Source of the DNA: Actinomycetales bacterium
GTDB taxonomy: Bacteria; Actinomycetota; Actinomycetes; Actinomycetales; Kineosporiaceae
Assembly: GCA_012719445.1 (NCBI GenBank)
Contig: JAAYAH010000157.1
Location: forward strand, 1 to 39,290
Length of the DNA stretch: 39,290 nucleotides
Direction of reading: 5' to 3'
The position numbers were made by a program, and so were the translations under genes. How positions within the stretch are numbered: the stretch's first letter is position 1; each line of letters opens with the position of its first letter. Under the pieces are notes generated by a model. That model was not told the DNA's origin, ran no database searches, and saw only the letters and a program-made list of their open reading frames with translations. Positions 15,819-24,215 of this stretch are shown piece after piece.

Positions 15819-16639
15819 CGGGTGCCTCCTGTGTGTCGGAACACGACGGCCCGGCCCAGTTCCAGGCGCTCGAAGACTGCGTCCAGGTTGAGGGTGCTCT
15901 CGGCCCCGCCCAGGACGAGGAACCCGCCCGGGCGGAGGACCGTGCGCACGTTGGCCAGCACCGCCCGCTTCGTGTCCAGATCGAAGTAGATGAGGACGTT
16001 GCGCAGGAAGACCACGTCGCACATGGGCAGGCCCAGCAGGGGCTCGACGAGGTTGCCCTGCTGGAACCGGCACAGCCGCCGCACCTGCTCCCGCAGCACC
16101 CAGTCCCGCCCCACCTGGTCGAAGTGGGCCACCAGCTGCGGGGCCCTGAGCCCCCGGTTGACCTCGAGCTGGGAGTACCGGGCCCGCTGCGCTCTCTCGA
16201 TCACGGACCGGGAGATGTCGGTGCCGATGATCCTCGCGCCGAACCCCGGGTGTGCCGGCAGCCAGTCGAGCAGCAGCATGGCCAGCGAGTAGGCCTCCTG
16301 GCCGGTGGAGCACCCGGCCGACCAGACGACGATCTCCTTGCTCTGCGACGTCGTGGCGATCTCGGGCAGCAGCTGGCTCGTGAAGGCGTCGAACGGGTGC
16401 ACGTCCCGGAACCACGACGTCTCGTTCGTGGTCATGGCGTCGACGACGGCCTCCTGCAGCCGCTCGTCACCGGCCCGGATCCGCGACACCAGGGAGGAGA
16501 GGTCATCGGCCCCGGCGGCGCGGGCGACCGAGATCAGCCGGGACTCGACGAGGTACTCCTTGCCCGGCTGCAGGTCGATCGCACTGCGCTGGCGCACCAG
16601 CCCACGGACGTAGGCGAAGTCCGGCGCGGAGATGCCCAT
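15815..16639 (-). CDS. cheR: Chemoreceptor methyltransferase CheR
   Basis: A 274-residue SAM-dependent methyltransferase that methylates glutamates of chemoreceptors. It has the N-terminal helical CheR domain (FAYVRGLVRQRSAIDLQPGKEYLVESRL), the conserved TTNETSWFRD segment, the SAM-binding WSAGCSTGQEAYSLAM, IGTDIS, and FLRNVLIYFD. Length is normal for the family. The ATG at 16639 overlaps the cheB stop by one base (TGATG) and the gene's stop overlaps cheX. It opposes CheB in adaptation. No receptor gene lies in the window, so substrates are encoded elsewhere. Confidence 0.96.
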   Translation of the reverse strand: MGISAPDFAYVRGLVRQRSAIDLQPGKEYLVESRLISVARAAGADDLSSLVSRIRAGDERLQEAVVDAMTTNETSWFRDVHPFDAFTSQLLPEIATTSQSKEIVVWSAGCSTGQEAYSLAMLLLDWLPAHPGFGARIIGTDISRSVIERAQRARYSQLEVNRGLRAPQLVAHFDQVGRDWVLREQVRRLCRFQQGNLVEPLLGLPMCDVVFLRNVLIYFDLDTKRAVLANVRTVLRPGGFLVLGGAESTLNLDAVFERLELGRAVVFRHTGGTR

Positions 16640-17730
16640 CAGGTCACCCCCGCCGCGGCGACCCTGCGGCCGACGAGGGTGAGCAGCTCGGGGCCGATCC
16701 GCTGCAGCGGCAGGACGCGGTCGGCCTGTCCCGCCGAGGCGACCGCCCCGGGCATGCCCCACACCACGCTGGTCGCCTCGTCCTGGACGACGATCTCTCC
16801 CCCGGCCCTGCGGATGGCGCCGGCCCCCTGCTCGCCGTCCCTGCCCATCCCGGTGAGGACCAGGCCGAGGGCCGCCCCGCCGTAGACCTCGGCGACCGAC
16901 CGGAACAGCACGTCGACGGAGGGACGGCAGAAGTTCACCGGAGGAGCGTCGCTCAACCTCGCCGTCACGCCGGCGCCCTTCCTGCTCAGCTCCAGGTGCG
17001 CTCCACCCCGGGCGAGCAGGACCTGCCCGGGGACGAGGACGTCCCCCGCCTCCGCCTCCCGGACGGTCAGCGGGCATCCGGCGTCCAGCCGCTCGGCCAG
17101 CAGCCGGGTGAAGACCGGCGGCATGTGCTGGACGACCACCACCGGCACCGACAGGTTCGCCGGTAGCGCGGCGAGCACCGTGGCCAGGGCGTCCGGTCCC
17201 CCGGTGGAGGAGCCGACGGCCAGGACGCCGACGGGTGCCCGGGACGGCGCTCTGCCGCGGGGGGTCGGCGGCCTCGGGGGCCGGGCGGCCTCCAGGGTGC
17301 CGACGAGCCGTCGGGTCGCGCACAGTGCCTTGATCCTCGGTATCAGCTGGTCGCTGATGCACCGCAGTCCCTCGGTGACGCTGCCGACGTTGGCCGGCTT
17401 GGTGACGTAGTCGCTGGCCCCCGCGCCGAGGGCGTCGAGGGTCGCCGAGGCCCCGCGTTCGGTCAGCGTGGAGAACATGACGATCGGCAGCCGGGGACGG
17501 GTCCGCCGCAGCTCACGGACCGCCTCGATGCCGTCCATCACCGGCATCTCGACGTCCATGATGACCAGGTCGGGGGACAGCTCCGCGACCTTGGTCAGGG
17601 CGACCCGCCCGTTCTGGGCTGCGCCGACGACGTCGATCTGCGGGTCGGCCCTCAGGGCGTCGGTGACCAGGCGACGGACCACCACCGAGTCGTCGACGAC
17701 CAGAACCCTGATCGCTGCGGTCTCGCTCAT
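16639..17730 (-). CDS. cheB: Receptor methylesterase/glutamine deamidase CheB
   Basis: A 363-residue two-domain protein. Residues 1-125 are a receiver domain (VVDDS; phosphoacceptor Asp59 in VIMDVEMP; KPAN). A Pro/Arg-rich linker covers about 148-165, and residues 167-363 form the methylesterase with the catalytic triad Ser (VGSSTGG, 172-178), His202 (VQHMPP) and Asp298 (TGMGRDG). It removes methyl groups from chemoreceptors when phosphorylated by CheA. The ATG overlaps the stop of the cheY-like gene (ATGA), and the stop overlaps cheR by one base. All key residues are present. Confidence 0.96.
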   Translation of the reverse strand: MSETAAIRVLVVDDSVVVRRLVTDALRADPQIDVVGAAQNGRVALTKVAELSPDLVIMDVEMPVMDGIEAVRELRRTRPRLPIVMFSTLTERGASATLDALGAGASDYVTKPANVGSVTEGLRCISDQLIPRIKALCATRRLVGTLEAARPPRPPTPRGRAPSRAPVGVLAVGSSTGGPDALATVLAALPANLSVPVVVVQHMPPVFTRLLAERLDAGCPLTVREAEAGDVLVPGQVLLARGGAHLELSRKGAGVTARLSDAPPVNFCRPSVDVLFRSVAEVYGGAALGLVLTGMGRDGEQGAGAIRRAGGEIVVQDEATSVVWGMPGAVASAGQADRVLPLQRIGPELLTLVGRRVAAAGVT

Positions 17731-18221
17731 GAGCCGACCAGTCCGAGGGCCGAGAGCTTCTCGGCGATGATCTCTTCGGTGAACGGCTTGGTGACGTACT
17801 CGTGGACGCCGGCCTCCAACGCCCTGACGATCTGCCGCTGTTCGCTCTCCGTTGTCACCATCATCAGGGTGGTCTCGCGGAGCTCCGGCCGGTCACGGAC
17901 CGCCTCGACGAAGGACAGGCCGTCCATGACGGGCATGTTCCAGTCGATGAGGATCAGGCCGGGAAGGGTGCCGCCGTCGAGGACGGCGAGTGCCTCCGCA
18001 CCGTCCCCCGCCTGGGCGACGTCGAATCCCAGGCTGCCGAGCTGCCGGGTCAGGATCGACCGGATCGCCCGGGAGTCGTCGATGACCAGGGCGAGCATGC
18101 GCCGTCCCGCTGCGCTCGGGTCGCCCGCCCTGGTTCGCTGCTGGGCTCCCGCCCGCCCCTCGCCCCCGTTCTCCCGGCGGACGGCCGTCCCGGGGCACCC
18201 CTGCGCGATCTCACTGGTCAT
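17727..18221 (-). CDS. cheY: CheY-type response regulator with N-terminal extension
   Basis: A receiver-only protein: IDDSRAIRSIL, phosphoacceptor Asp in LILIDWNMPVMDG, the switch Thr in MMVTTES and the Lys in YVTKPF. The ATG at 18221 lies 2 nt from the cheW stop and gives 164 residues with a roughly 40-residue Gly/Arg/Ala-rich leader. An internal ATG at 18098 would give a normal-sized 123-residue CheY but has a weak ribosome site and would leave a 125-nt gap in an otherwise overlapping operon. The receiver assignment is sure; the extension is not. Confidence 0.88.
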   Translation of the reverse strand: MTSEIAQGCPGTAVRRENGGEGRAGAQQRTRAGDPSAAGRRMLALVIDDSRAIRSILTRQLGSLGFDVAQAGDGAEALAVLDGGTLPGLILIDWNMPVMDGLSFVEAVRDRPELRETTLMMVTTESEQRQIVRALEAGVHEYVTKPFTEEIIAEKLSALGLVGS

Positions 18222-18223
18222 GG

Positions 18224-18658
18224 TCAGGCGACCCTCGCGTCCTCGATCCGGAGCACCTCGCGCACGTCGAGGGCGAGCAGCAGCCGGTCCGGCAACGTGT
18301 ACGCGCCGACGAGCAGTTCGCGCACCCGCTCGGGCACCGTGCTGGGCGTGCTCTCGAAGGGCACCCTGTCCAGGGCCATCACCCCGTCGATCTCGTCGAC
18401 GAGCAGGCTCACCGGCTCGTCGTCGAGCCGGACCACCACGTTGACCTGGTCCTGCGTGGACGGCGCCGGGTGCATACCGAGCCGGACCCTCAGGTCGACC
18501 GCCGTGAGCACCTCCCCGCGAAGGTTGATCAGTCCGGCGATCTCCGGTGGCGCGAGCGGGACCGGGGTGATCGACGGCAGGCGGACGATCTCCTGCACCA
18601 GGCTCACCTCGACGCCGAACAGGTACGCGCCGACGTGAAAGGTCGACAGCTGGGTCAT
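18224..18658 (-). CDS. cheW: Chemotaxis coupling protein CheW
   Basis: A 144-residue single CheW domain that links receptors to CheA: FHVGAYLFGVEVSLVQEIVRLP, then PPEIAGLINLRGEVLTAVDLRVRLG (the conserved INLRG segment) and VSLLVDEIDGVM. Its ATG overlaps the cheA stop (ATGA), so stoichiometry with CheA is probably set by translational coupling. CheA here already carries two CheW domains, making three CheW domains in the operon. Confidence 0.94.
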   Translation of the reverse strand: MTQLSTFHVGAYLFGVEVSLVQEIVRLPSITPVPLAPPEIAGLINLRGEVLTAVDLRVRLGMHPAPSTQDQVNVVVRLDDEPVSLLVDEIDGVMALDRVPFESTPSTVPERVRELLVGAYTLPDRLLLALDVREVLRIEDARVA

Positions 18659-21339
18659 GCCAGGACCTCCTCGTCGAGGTCGCCCGGCCGGTGCGGGTCG
18701 GGCTCCGCCCGCTCGGCGGAGAAGAAGGTGGGATCGGCCGCGAGCACGGCGGACTCGACGTCCAGCAGCTCCACGACCCGGTCGCCGACGACGACGCTGC
18801 CGAGGAAGCCGTGCCCGTCCACGTCGCTGCGGGTGCCACAGCGTTCGCTGGCGATGTCGTGGATGCGCTGCACGACCAGGCCGACGCTGCGAGTGCCCCG
18901 GGTGTACACGACGGTCTGGACCCGGTCCTCGTCGAGGATCTCCGTCGAGGTCCCGAGCAGGTCCGCCAACCGGACCAACGGCATGATGTGCCCGCGGTAC
19001 TGGACGACCTCCCGCCCACCGACGCGCTCGATCGCCGAGGTGTTGATCTCCTCCAGCCTGGTGACCATGTCGAGGGGGATCGCCGAGCGTCGTCCGCTGC
19101 CGACCTCGACGACGAGCACCGGCTCCGCGGTCCCGGCCTCGGTGCTCACCTGCTCGGTCGCCTGCGCCGTCGCCCCGTGCAGGACGTTGGCGCTGCGGGC
19201 GAGGGTGGCCGCGTCGAGGATGAGCACGACGCTGCCGTCACCGAGGATGGTGGCCCCGGCGTAGACCTGGATCCCCTTGAGGTGCCGGCCGAGCGGCTTG
19301 ACGACGATCTCCTGGGTGTCCAGGACGTCGTCGACGACCAGGCCGAACCGGCTCTGCTCGGCCTGCAGCACGACGATGAACCCGCCTCGGACGTCGTCGT
19401 CCTCGCCCCGCTCCGGGTCGACGGGGGCCAGCCCGAGCTGCTCGTCCAACCGGACCAGCGGGAGGAGGGTGTCGCGGAGCCGGTAGACCGGCGCCCCGGC
19501 GATGAGCTCGATCCCGCCCCGCGCGTGCTCCCCGGACAGGCGGACCAGCTCCAGCACGCTGACCTGGGGGACCGCGTACCGGCGGCCCTCGCAGCCGATG
19601 GTCAGGGCGGGGATGATCGCCAGGGTGAGGGGAATGGTGAGCCGGAACGTGGTGCCCTTCCCGACCTCGCTGACGACGTCCACCGAGCCGCCGATGCCCT
19701 CGATGCGGGTCTTCACCACGTCCATACCGACCCCGCGGCCGGACAGGTTGGTGACCTCCTTCGAGAGGCTGAACCCGGACAGGAAGATCATCTGAATGAT
19801 CTCCTGCGGACGCAGCTGGGCCAGCTGGGCCGGGGTGACCAGGTCGCGTTCCAGGGCCTTCGCGGCGATCCGCTCCGGATCGATCCCCGCGCCGTCGTCG
19901 CTGATCTCCAGGTGCACCTGCCCTGCCTCGTGGTAGGCGCGGAGCCGGAGCACCCCCTCCTCGGGCTTACCCGCCGCCCGGCGGACCTCCGGCGGCTCGA
20001 TGCCGTGGTCGACGGCGTTGCGGACCATGTGCGTGAGCGGGTCCCTGATGGCCTCCAGCACGCTGCGGTCCAGTTCGGTGTCCCGGCCCTCCATGGCGAC
20101 CCGCACCTGTCGACCGCACTGCTTCGCCAGGTCCCGCACCACCCGGGGGATCTTGTTCCACGCCGTGTCGACGGGCTGCATGCGGGTCCGCATGACCTGC
20201 TCCTGCAGCTCGCTGGTGACCAGGCTCAGCCGCTGGGCCGACCGGGTGAGCGCGGGGTCGCTGCTGGTGTCGTCCAGCCGGGAGACGAGCTGGTTCCGGG
20301 CCAGCACGAGCTCGCCGACCAGGCGCATCAGGGAGTCGAGCAGCTCCACGTCGACCCGGACCGAGCTGTCCACGACGGAGCGCCGACTGTCCTGGACCTC
20401 CAGGGCCTGCGTGACGGCGTCGACGGTCGCGGTGCCGTGGTCGACGAGGATGTGCCCGATCCGGCGGGAGTCGCCGAGCTCCTGCTCCATCCGGGCGATC
20501 TGCACGGCGTCCGGGCTGGTGGCTCCCGCCTCGACGAGCACCTTGCCGAGCGGGTCCGGCGAGCCGGTGGCGGGCTCCGGCGCCGAGCCCCCGGCCGCAC
20601 CGGCCGCACCGACCGCGTCGGCCGCGTCGGCCGCGTCGGCGGCAGGGGCCTGGGGGCCGCCGGTGGACGGCTTCCGGCGGGAACGCTGCCCCCGACGGCT
20701 CCTGGCGGTGCCGCTGCTGCCACCGGCTGGAGTGGCCTCGGCGCCGGCTGCGCTGCTGCCTCCGGACGCGGTGCCGTCCCCGGATGCGGTGCTGTCCTCG
20801 CCGGGTGCGCTGTCGCCCCTCGATCCGGTACCGGCCCCGGGGGCGCTGCCATCCTCACCGGGTGCGCTGCCGTCCTCACCGGGTGCGCTGCCGTCCTCGC
20901 CGGGTGCGCTGCTGTCCTCGCCGGGTGCGCTGTCGCCCCTCGATCCGGTGCCGACGTCCTGGAGCAGCGCGGTGAGCTGGCCGATCAGCCCGTCGAGGTC
21001 GCAGACGCCCTCCTCGCCGGTGCTCTCGATGGTCCGCAGCAGGTAGCGGACGACGTCCACCAGGCGCAGCAGCGCGCTCAGCCGGTCCTCGTCGAGCGGG
21101 ACGGCTCCGTCCCGCAACCGGTTGAGGAGGTTCTCCCCGACGTGGGTGAGCCGCTCCAGCTGGTGGAACGCGAGGAAGCCGCTGGTGCCCTTGATGGTGT
21201 GAATGGTGCGGAAGACGCTGGCCAGCAGCTCCGGGGACGCGGGGGAGCGCTCCAGAGCGAGCAGGTCCCGATCGAGCTGGTCCAGGTTCTCGTGGGACTC
21301 GACCAGGAACTCGGCGACGATCTCGTCCATCGCTTCCAC
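18655..21339 (-). CDS. cheA: Chemotaxis histidine kinase CheA with two CheW domains
   Basis: An 894-residue kinase, first gene of the operon. The GTG at 21339 has GGGGAG 8 nt upstream. Domains in order: Hpt (1-110) with the phosphorylated His47 in TIHTIKGTSGF; a 120-260 linker of Gly/Ser/Ala/Pro repeats where a CheY-binding P2 domain would normally lie; a small helical pair (262-316, VLVEAGATSPDAV and ILVDHGTATVDAV); dimerisation helices (328-390); an ATPase domain with N box HMVRNAVDHGIE (437-448), G1 DDGAGID (481-487) and G2 GRGVGMD (534-540); and two CheW/P5 domains (about 575-715 and 738-870) where most CheA proteins have one. All catalytic motifs are intact. Two promoter candidates lie upstream. 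Confidence 0.96.
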   Translation of the reverse strand: MEAMDEIVAEFLVESHENLDQLDRDLLALERSPASPELLASVFRTIHTIKGTSGFLAFHQLERLTHVGENLLNRLRDGAVPLDEDRLSALLRLVDVVRYLLRTIESTGEEGVCDLDGLIGQLTALLQDVGTGSRGDSAPGEDSSAPGEDGSAPGEDGSAPGEDGSAPGAGTGSRGDSAPGEDSTASGDGTASGGSSAAGAEATPAGGSSGTARSRRGQRSRRKPSTGGPQAPAADAADAADAVGAAGAAGGSAPEPATGSPDPLGKVLVEAGATSPDAVQIARMEQELGDSRRIGHILVDHGTATVDAVTQALEVQDSRRSVVDSSVRVDVELLDSLMRLVGELVLARNQLVSRLDDTSSDPALTRSAQRLSLVTSELQEQVMRTRMQPVDTAWNKIPRVVRDLAKQCGRQVRVAMEGRDTELDRSVLEAIRDPLTHMVRNAVDHGIEPPEVRRAAGKPEEGVLRLRAYHEAGQVHLEISDDGAGIDPERIAAKALERDLVTPAQLAQLRPQEIIQMIFLSGFSLSKEVTNLSGRGVGMDVVKTRIEGIGGSVDVVSEVGKGTTFRLTIPLTLAIIPALTIGCEGRRYAVPQVSVLELVRLSGEHARGGIELIAGAPVYRLRDTLLPLVRLDEQLGLAPVDPERGEDDDVRGGFIVVLQAEQSRFGLVVDDVLDTQEIVVKPLGRHLKGIQVYAGATILGDGSVVLILDAATLARSANVLHGATAQATEQVSTEAGTAEPVLVVEVGSGRRSAIPLDMVTRLEEINTSAIERVGGREVVQYRGHIMPLVRLADLLGTSTEILDEDRVQTVVYTRGTRSVGLVVQRIHDIASERCGTRSDVDGHGFLGSVVVGDRVVELLDVESAVLAADPTFFSAERAEPDPHRPGDLDEEVLA
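20791..20953. repeat. Tandem repeats in the CheA linker
   Basis: Four 21-bp units run from 20845 to 20928 (core CTGCCGTCCTC, encoding SAPGEDG on the minus strand). A 39-bp segment at 20791-20829 is repeated exactly at 20911-20949. Every unit is a multiple of three, so the linker can expand or shrink without a frameshift. Confidence 0.9.
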
Positions 21340-21375
21340 GGACAGCTCCCCTCGGCACCTGGTCTGCTGAGGAGT

Positions 21376-21403
21376 CCATCGGCGGGGCGGGGGCCGACTT
21401 GAG
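21376..21403 (-). promoter_or_regulatory. Sigma28/FliA-like promoter of the chemotaxis operon
   Basis: On the minus strand, CTCA (21403-21400), a 16-bp spacer, then GCCGATGG (21383-21376). Read as TCAA-N15-GCCGATGG it matches the TAAA-N15-GCCGATAA arrangement of FliA/WhiG promoters. The CTCA-N15/17-GCCGA form is, as I recall, that reported for FliA of the motile actinomycete Actinoplanes. It ends 36 nt before the cheA GTG. Confidence 0.6.
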
Positions 21404-21573
21404 CCGATGGGGTGCTTCTGCGGGGCAGGCCGCCGCGAGCCGACGAGGCGATCCGCAGGCGGGCCGATCGGGGTCGTCCGAACGCCGCTCCCGCTGCCGG
21501 TGACGCGACGCGGCCTGCCGCCAGAGTGCTGAGTCTCTGACGACAGGCCGAGCAGTGCGTCCCACGCCGTTGT

Positions 21574-21675
21574 GTGACGTACTGGTCACTCAAACGAGTT
21601 GTTGTCTGTTATAGCACATTTGGTCACCCAGGTCAGCGATCCACTGTCATCGAATCGTCACGCTGTGAAGTGACG
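21574..21675 (-). promoter_or_regulatory. Second (vegetative-type) cheA promoter candidate with flanking GTGAC palindromes
   Basis: On the minus strand, CTGACC (21636-21631), a 17-bp spacer and TATAAC (21613-21608), in the only clearly AT-rich patch of the 462-bp gap 21340-21801. The implied leader to cheA is about 260 nt. Two dyads flank it: GTGAC-N6-GTCAC at 21574-21589 and CGTCAC-N8-GTGACG at 21656-21675. They may be operator sites; no regulator is known. No gene is recognised in this gap. Confidence 0.45.
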
Positions 21676-21801
21676 CTGGTCTCACAGGGTCACCGAACAC
21701 CACAGGGCGGGCGACCCGCGCGTCCCGGCCGGCCCGGGCAGCTGTCCGCCGGAGACGGCCTATCGGCGTCCTGACGTTCCCGGAGGTCGTACCTGACGTT
21801 C

Positions 21802-22869
21802 TCAGAGGTAGTACCGGTCGAACCAGAACCCGTCCTCGTCGACGAGGATCCCGTCGGTGACCTCGACGAGAGAGCGGGTGACGGCCGCGACGACGGGAGC
21901 GACCCGACGGCGACGGGCAACGAAGTCCGCCGTCGGCACGCGTTGCTCACGCGCGTGCTGGTCGGGGCACACCCACCGGACCTCGTAGGTGACGAAGGGG
22001 CGGTCGCCCCACGGTTGATCGACGACGGACGGTTCGACGGACTCGGCCACGTGCGCGATGACCTCGACCGCGCCGTCCTCACCGTCGCTCCCCACGTCGC
22101 CGACGACCGCGTAGCCGTCGATGACGTGCTCGCCGGAGAGCACGGCGATGTCGAAGTCGTCCGCAGCGGAGTGCAGGGCCTCCAGTTCGGCGGCGGACAG
22201 CGGGTCGTGCCCGGTGTCCCGGGAGATGGCCTCCCCGGAGTAGGCGTCCTCGCTGGGACCCGTCCACTCGATCCCCTCGATGGCGAGCCGGGCGGTCGGC
22301 AGGTCACGGACGACGACGCCGAGGAGCACGTCCGGCTCCAGCCAGCAGGGCGCGTGCACGCGGTAGTCCACCGCCCGCGCCGGATCCGGCTGGATCAGCT
22401 CGAGGCTGCCCGCGGTCCGGACCACGCCGTGCAGTCTGCGGGCCAGGCTGACGAGGAGTTGCAGGCCCCGGCCCTCCTCGCGCCAGGGGAGCCCGTCGGG
22501 GAAGGCATAGGTGAACCCGTCCCGGTCGTCGAGCCCCGGCAGCGGCGGGTCCTCGCGTTCCACCGGTGCGTCGAGGACGTAGGCGACGGTCCACGGCATG
22601 GGTACGGCCGCATCGACGGCCTCCTCCATGGACAGCACGAAGGGGCCGAGGAACCGGCTCCGGCGCCCGAGGGGCACCGCACCGGTGTTCGCCAGATCAC
22701 TTCCGGCGACCCGGGCTCTGACCAGGGTGGACACATCGTCGACGGTCACCGTGGACGGGACCAGCAGGAGATGGCAACCAGCCAGGTCCCGCGCCGTGGG
22801 GCGATCCCCGTCCGGGCCGCCCGCACCGTCCCCGTCCTCACCGGGCTCCCGCCGGAACCAGAGTGCCAT
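21802..22869 (-). CDS. Unrecognised conserved-looking acidic protein
   Basis: A 355-residue, acidic soluble protein from the ATG at 22869 (MALWFRREPG), with GGAGGG 12 nt upstream; an in-frame GTG at 22899 would add 10 residues. No signal peptide or membrane segment is seen. It has a variable Gly/Asp-rich stretch near residues 10-25. The fold reads as alternating strands and helices, with tryptophans and a C-terminal half rich in Val, Glu and Asp ending GFWFDRYYL. I do not recognise the family. It is a stand-alone minus-strand gene between dcd and the cheA upstream region. Codon use is typical of the window, so it is probably a real gene. Confidence 0.75.
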   Translation of the reverse strand: MALWFRREPGEDGDGAGGPDGDRPTARDLAGCHLLLVPSTVTVDDVSTLVRARVAGSDLANTGAVPLGRRSRFLGPFVLSMEEAVDAAVPMPWTVAYVLDAPVEREDPPLPGLDDRDGFTYAFPDGLPWREEGRGLQLLVSLARRLHGVVRTAGSLELIQPDPARAVDYRVHAPCWLEPDVLLGVVVRDLPTARLAIEGIEWTGPSEDAYSGEAISRDTGHDPLSAAELEALHSAADDFDIAVLSGEHVIDGYAVVGDVGSDGEDGAVEVIAHVAESVEPSVVDQPWGDRPFVTYEVRWVCPDQHAREQRVPTADFVARRRRVAPVVAAVTRSLVEVTDGILVDEDGFWFDRYYL

Positions 22870-22948
22870 CGCGCCAGCGTCCCTCCCTTCCGTCTCCACC
22901 CGATGCCGAGGGCCGGCTCCCTCGCGCCGCGCCCAGCAGGTCTCCTTC

Positions 22949-23524
22949 CTACACCGGCGTCCGGTGGAAGGACCGGTAGGACCTGCTCGCCGTCGGCCCG
23001 CGTTGACCCTGGTAACGGGACCCGCAGTCCCGGGTCCCGTAGGGGAACTCGGCCGGGCTGGAGAGCCGGAAGAAGCACAGCTGACCGATCTTCATCCCCG
23101 GCCACAGCATGATCGGCAGGGTGGCGACGTTGGACAGCTCCAGCGTGACGTGCCCGGAGAAGCCCGGATCGATGAAGCCCGCGGTGGAGTGGGTGAGCAG
23201 ACCGAGCCGGCCGAGGCTGGACTTGCCCTCCAGCCGGGCGGCGATCGTCGGGGGCAGGGTCACGACCTCGTGCGTCGAGGCGAGCACGAACTCCCCCGGG
23301 TGCAGCACGAAGGGCTCGTCCGGCTTGACCTCGACGAGGCGGGTGAGCTCGGGCTGTTCCTCCGCGGGGTCGATCACCTTGTACTTGTGGTTGTCGAACA
23401 GCCGGAAGAAGCGATCGATGCACACGTCGATGCTCGACGGCTGGACCATCGCGGGGTCATAGGGCTCGATGACCACCCGACCGGCGTCGATCTCCGCGCG
23501 AATGTCCCGATCGGAGAGCAGCAC
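22949..23524 (-). CDS. dcd: dCTP deaminase, dUMP-forming
   Basis: A 191-residue homotrimeric enzyme of thymidylate precursor synthesis. The GTG at 23524 gives [13 protein letters not shown], the usual N-terminus, and family length. The core [19 protein letters not shown] with the following [15 protein letters not shown] contains the catalytic Glu region and substrate site, and [11 protein letters not shown] and [16 protein letters not shown] close the protein. The sequence closely follows the M. tuberculosis bifunctional enzyme, which converts dCTP directly to dUMP plus pyrophosphate (EC 3.5.4.30), making a separate dUTPase less necessary. The assignment to the bifunctional form rests on that similarity. 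Confidence 0.96.
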   Translation of the reverse strand: MLLSDRDIRAEIDAGRVVIEPYDPAMVQPSSIDVCIDRFFRLFDNHKYKVIDPAEEQPELTRLVEVKPDEPFVLHPGEFVLASTHEVVTLPPTIAARLEGKSSLGRLGLLTHSTAGFIDPGFSGHVTLELSNVATLPIMLWPGMKIGQLCFFRLSSPAEFPYGTRDCGSRYQGQRGPTASRSYRSFHRTPV

Positions 23525-23784
23525 CGTCCCACCGTACCGGTGTCCCGGCGACTCTCCGTACCTCGGCCGCCCGGCGCCCGATACCCGATGTTTGGCTACG
23601 TGGCGTAGATGCTTCACTCCTCAGCGTCACAGGGTCTTGACGCCGGGCTAGAAGATCGCGTATTCAGCGCTCACGGCGCGGATTCGAGGGGCCTCGCCGA
23701 CGGTTCACCGATGTTTGGAATGAGATCTCGTCGGGCACCTGCAGGGGGGGATGATCAGTCCCGCGCACCACCGAGGAGGAACCT

Positions 23785-24048
23785 GTGGACATCGACAGCA
23801 TCATCGGCGCCATCATCATCGGAGCGATCATCGGCGCACTGGGGCGCCTCGTTCTCCCGGGCAAGCAGAACATCGCCATCTGGCTGACCATCGTCATCGG
23901 GATCATCGCCGCCTTCATCGGCACCGCCATCGCCGCGGCATTCGGCGTGGCGGACTCCAGCGGCATCGACTGGATCGAACTGATCCTCCAGATCCTCGTC
24001 GCTGCGGGCGGCGTCTACCTCGCCACCGCGCTCCGCTCCCGCAGCTAG
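23785..24048 (+). CDS. GlsB/YeaQ/YmgE-family small membrane protein
   Basis: An 87-residue protein with three hydrophobic helices: IIGAIIIGAIIGALGRLVLPG, ITIVIGIIAAFIGTAIAAAFGV-like, and LILQILVAAGGVYLATAL. The family's G-x-L-x-R-x-x-x-P-G motif (GALGRLVLPGKQ) is present, and length is typical. The GTG at 23785 is preceded by GAGGAGGA. These 'transglycosylase-associated' proteins are membrane stress proteins without a proven enzyme activity. The gene is monocistronic, followed by a strong terminator at 24070. Confidence 0.9.
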   Translation: MDIDSIIGAIIIGAIIGALGRLVLPGKQNIAIWLTIVIGIIAAFIGTAIAAAFGVADSSGIDWIELILQILVAAGGVYLATALRSRS

Positions 24049-24069
24049 CGCCCCCTCCGAACGGTCGCT

Positions 24070-24098
24070 GTGCCCCCGTCAGGTCCTGGCGGGGGCAC
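24070..24098 (+). terminator. Strong terminator hairpin
   Basis: GTGCCCCCG (24070-24078) pairs perfectly with CGGGGGCAC (24090-24098), and CAG/CTG pairs inside. It begins 22 nt after the GlsB-like stop. Confidence 0.85.
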
Positions 24099-24146
24099 GG
24101 TGTCGTTCCGGGCGCCTCGGCGTCCGGCCGGTGCACCGACCGCGGC

Positions 24147-24215
24147 GAACCGGGAGCGGGTCGCCGGCCGCTCGGAACCGGGAGCAGGTAGCCGATCGCT
24201 CGGAACCGGGAGCAG
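24147..24215. repeat. 28-bp intergenic tandem repeat
   Basis: GAACCGGGAGC recurs at 24147, 24175 and 24203 with an exact 28-bp period; the spacers are similar (GCCGGCCGCTCG, GCCGATCGCTCG). Confidence 0.8.

Noticed and set aside
20845-20928. CRISPR-like array
   Set aside because: The units are contiguous, without spacers, and in frame within cheA; they are a coding minisatellite.
18691-21402. A 903-codon open frame on the plus strand opposite cheA
   Set aside because: It is the complement shadow of a GC-rich gene: composition is Asp/Gly/Gln/Arg-biased with no domain, while the minus strand encodes an intact CheA.
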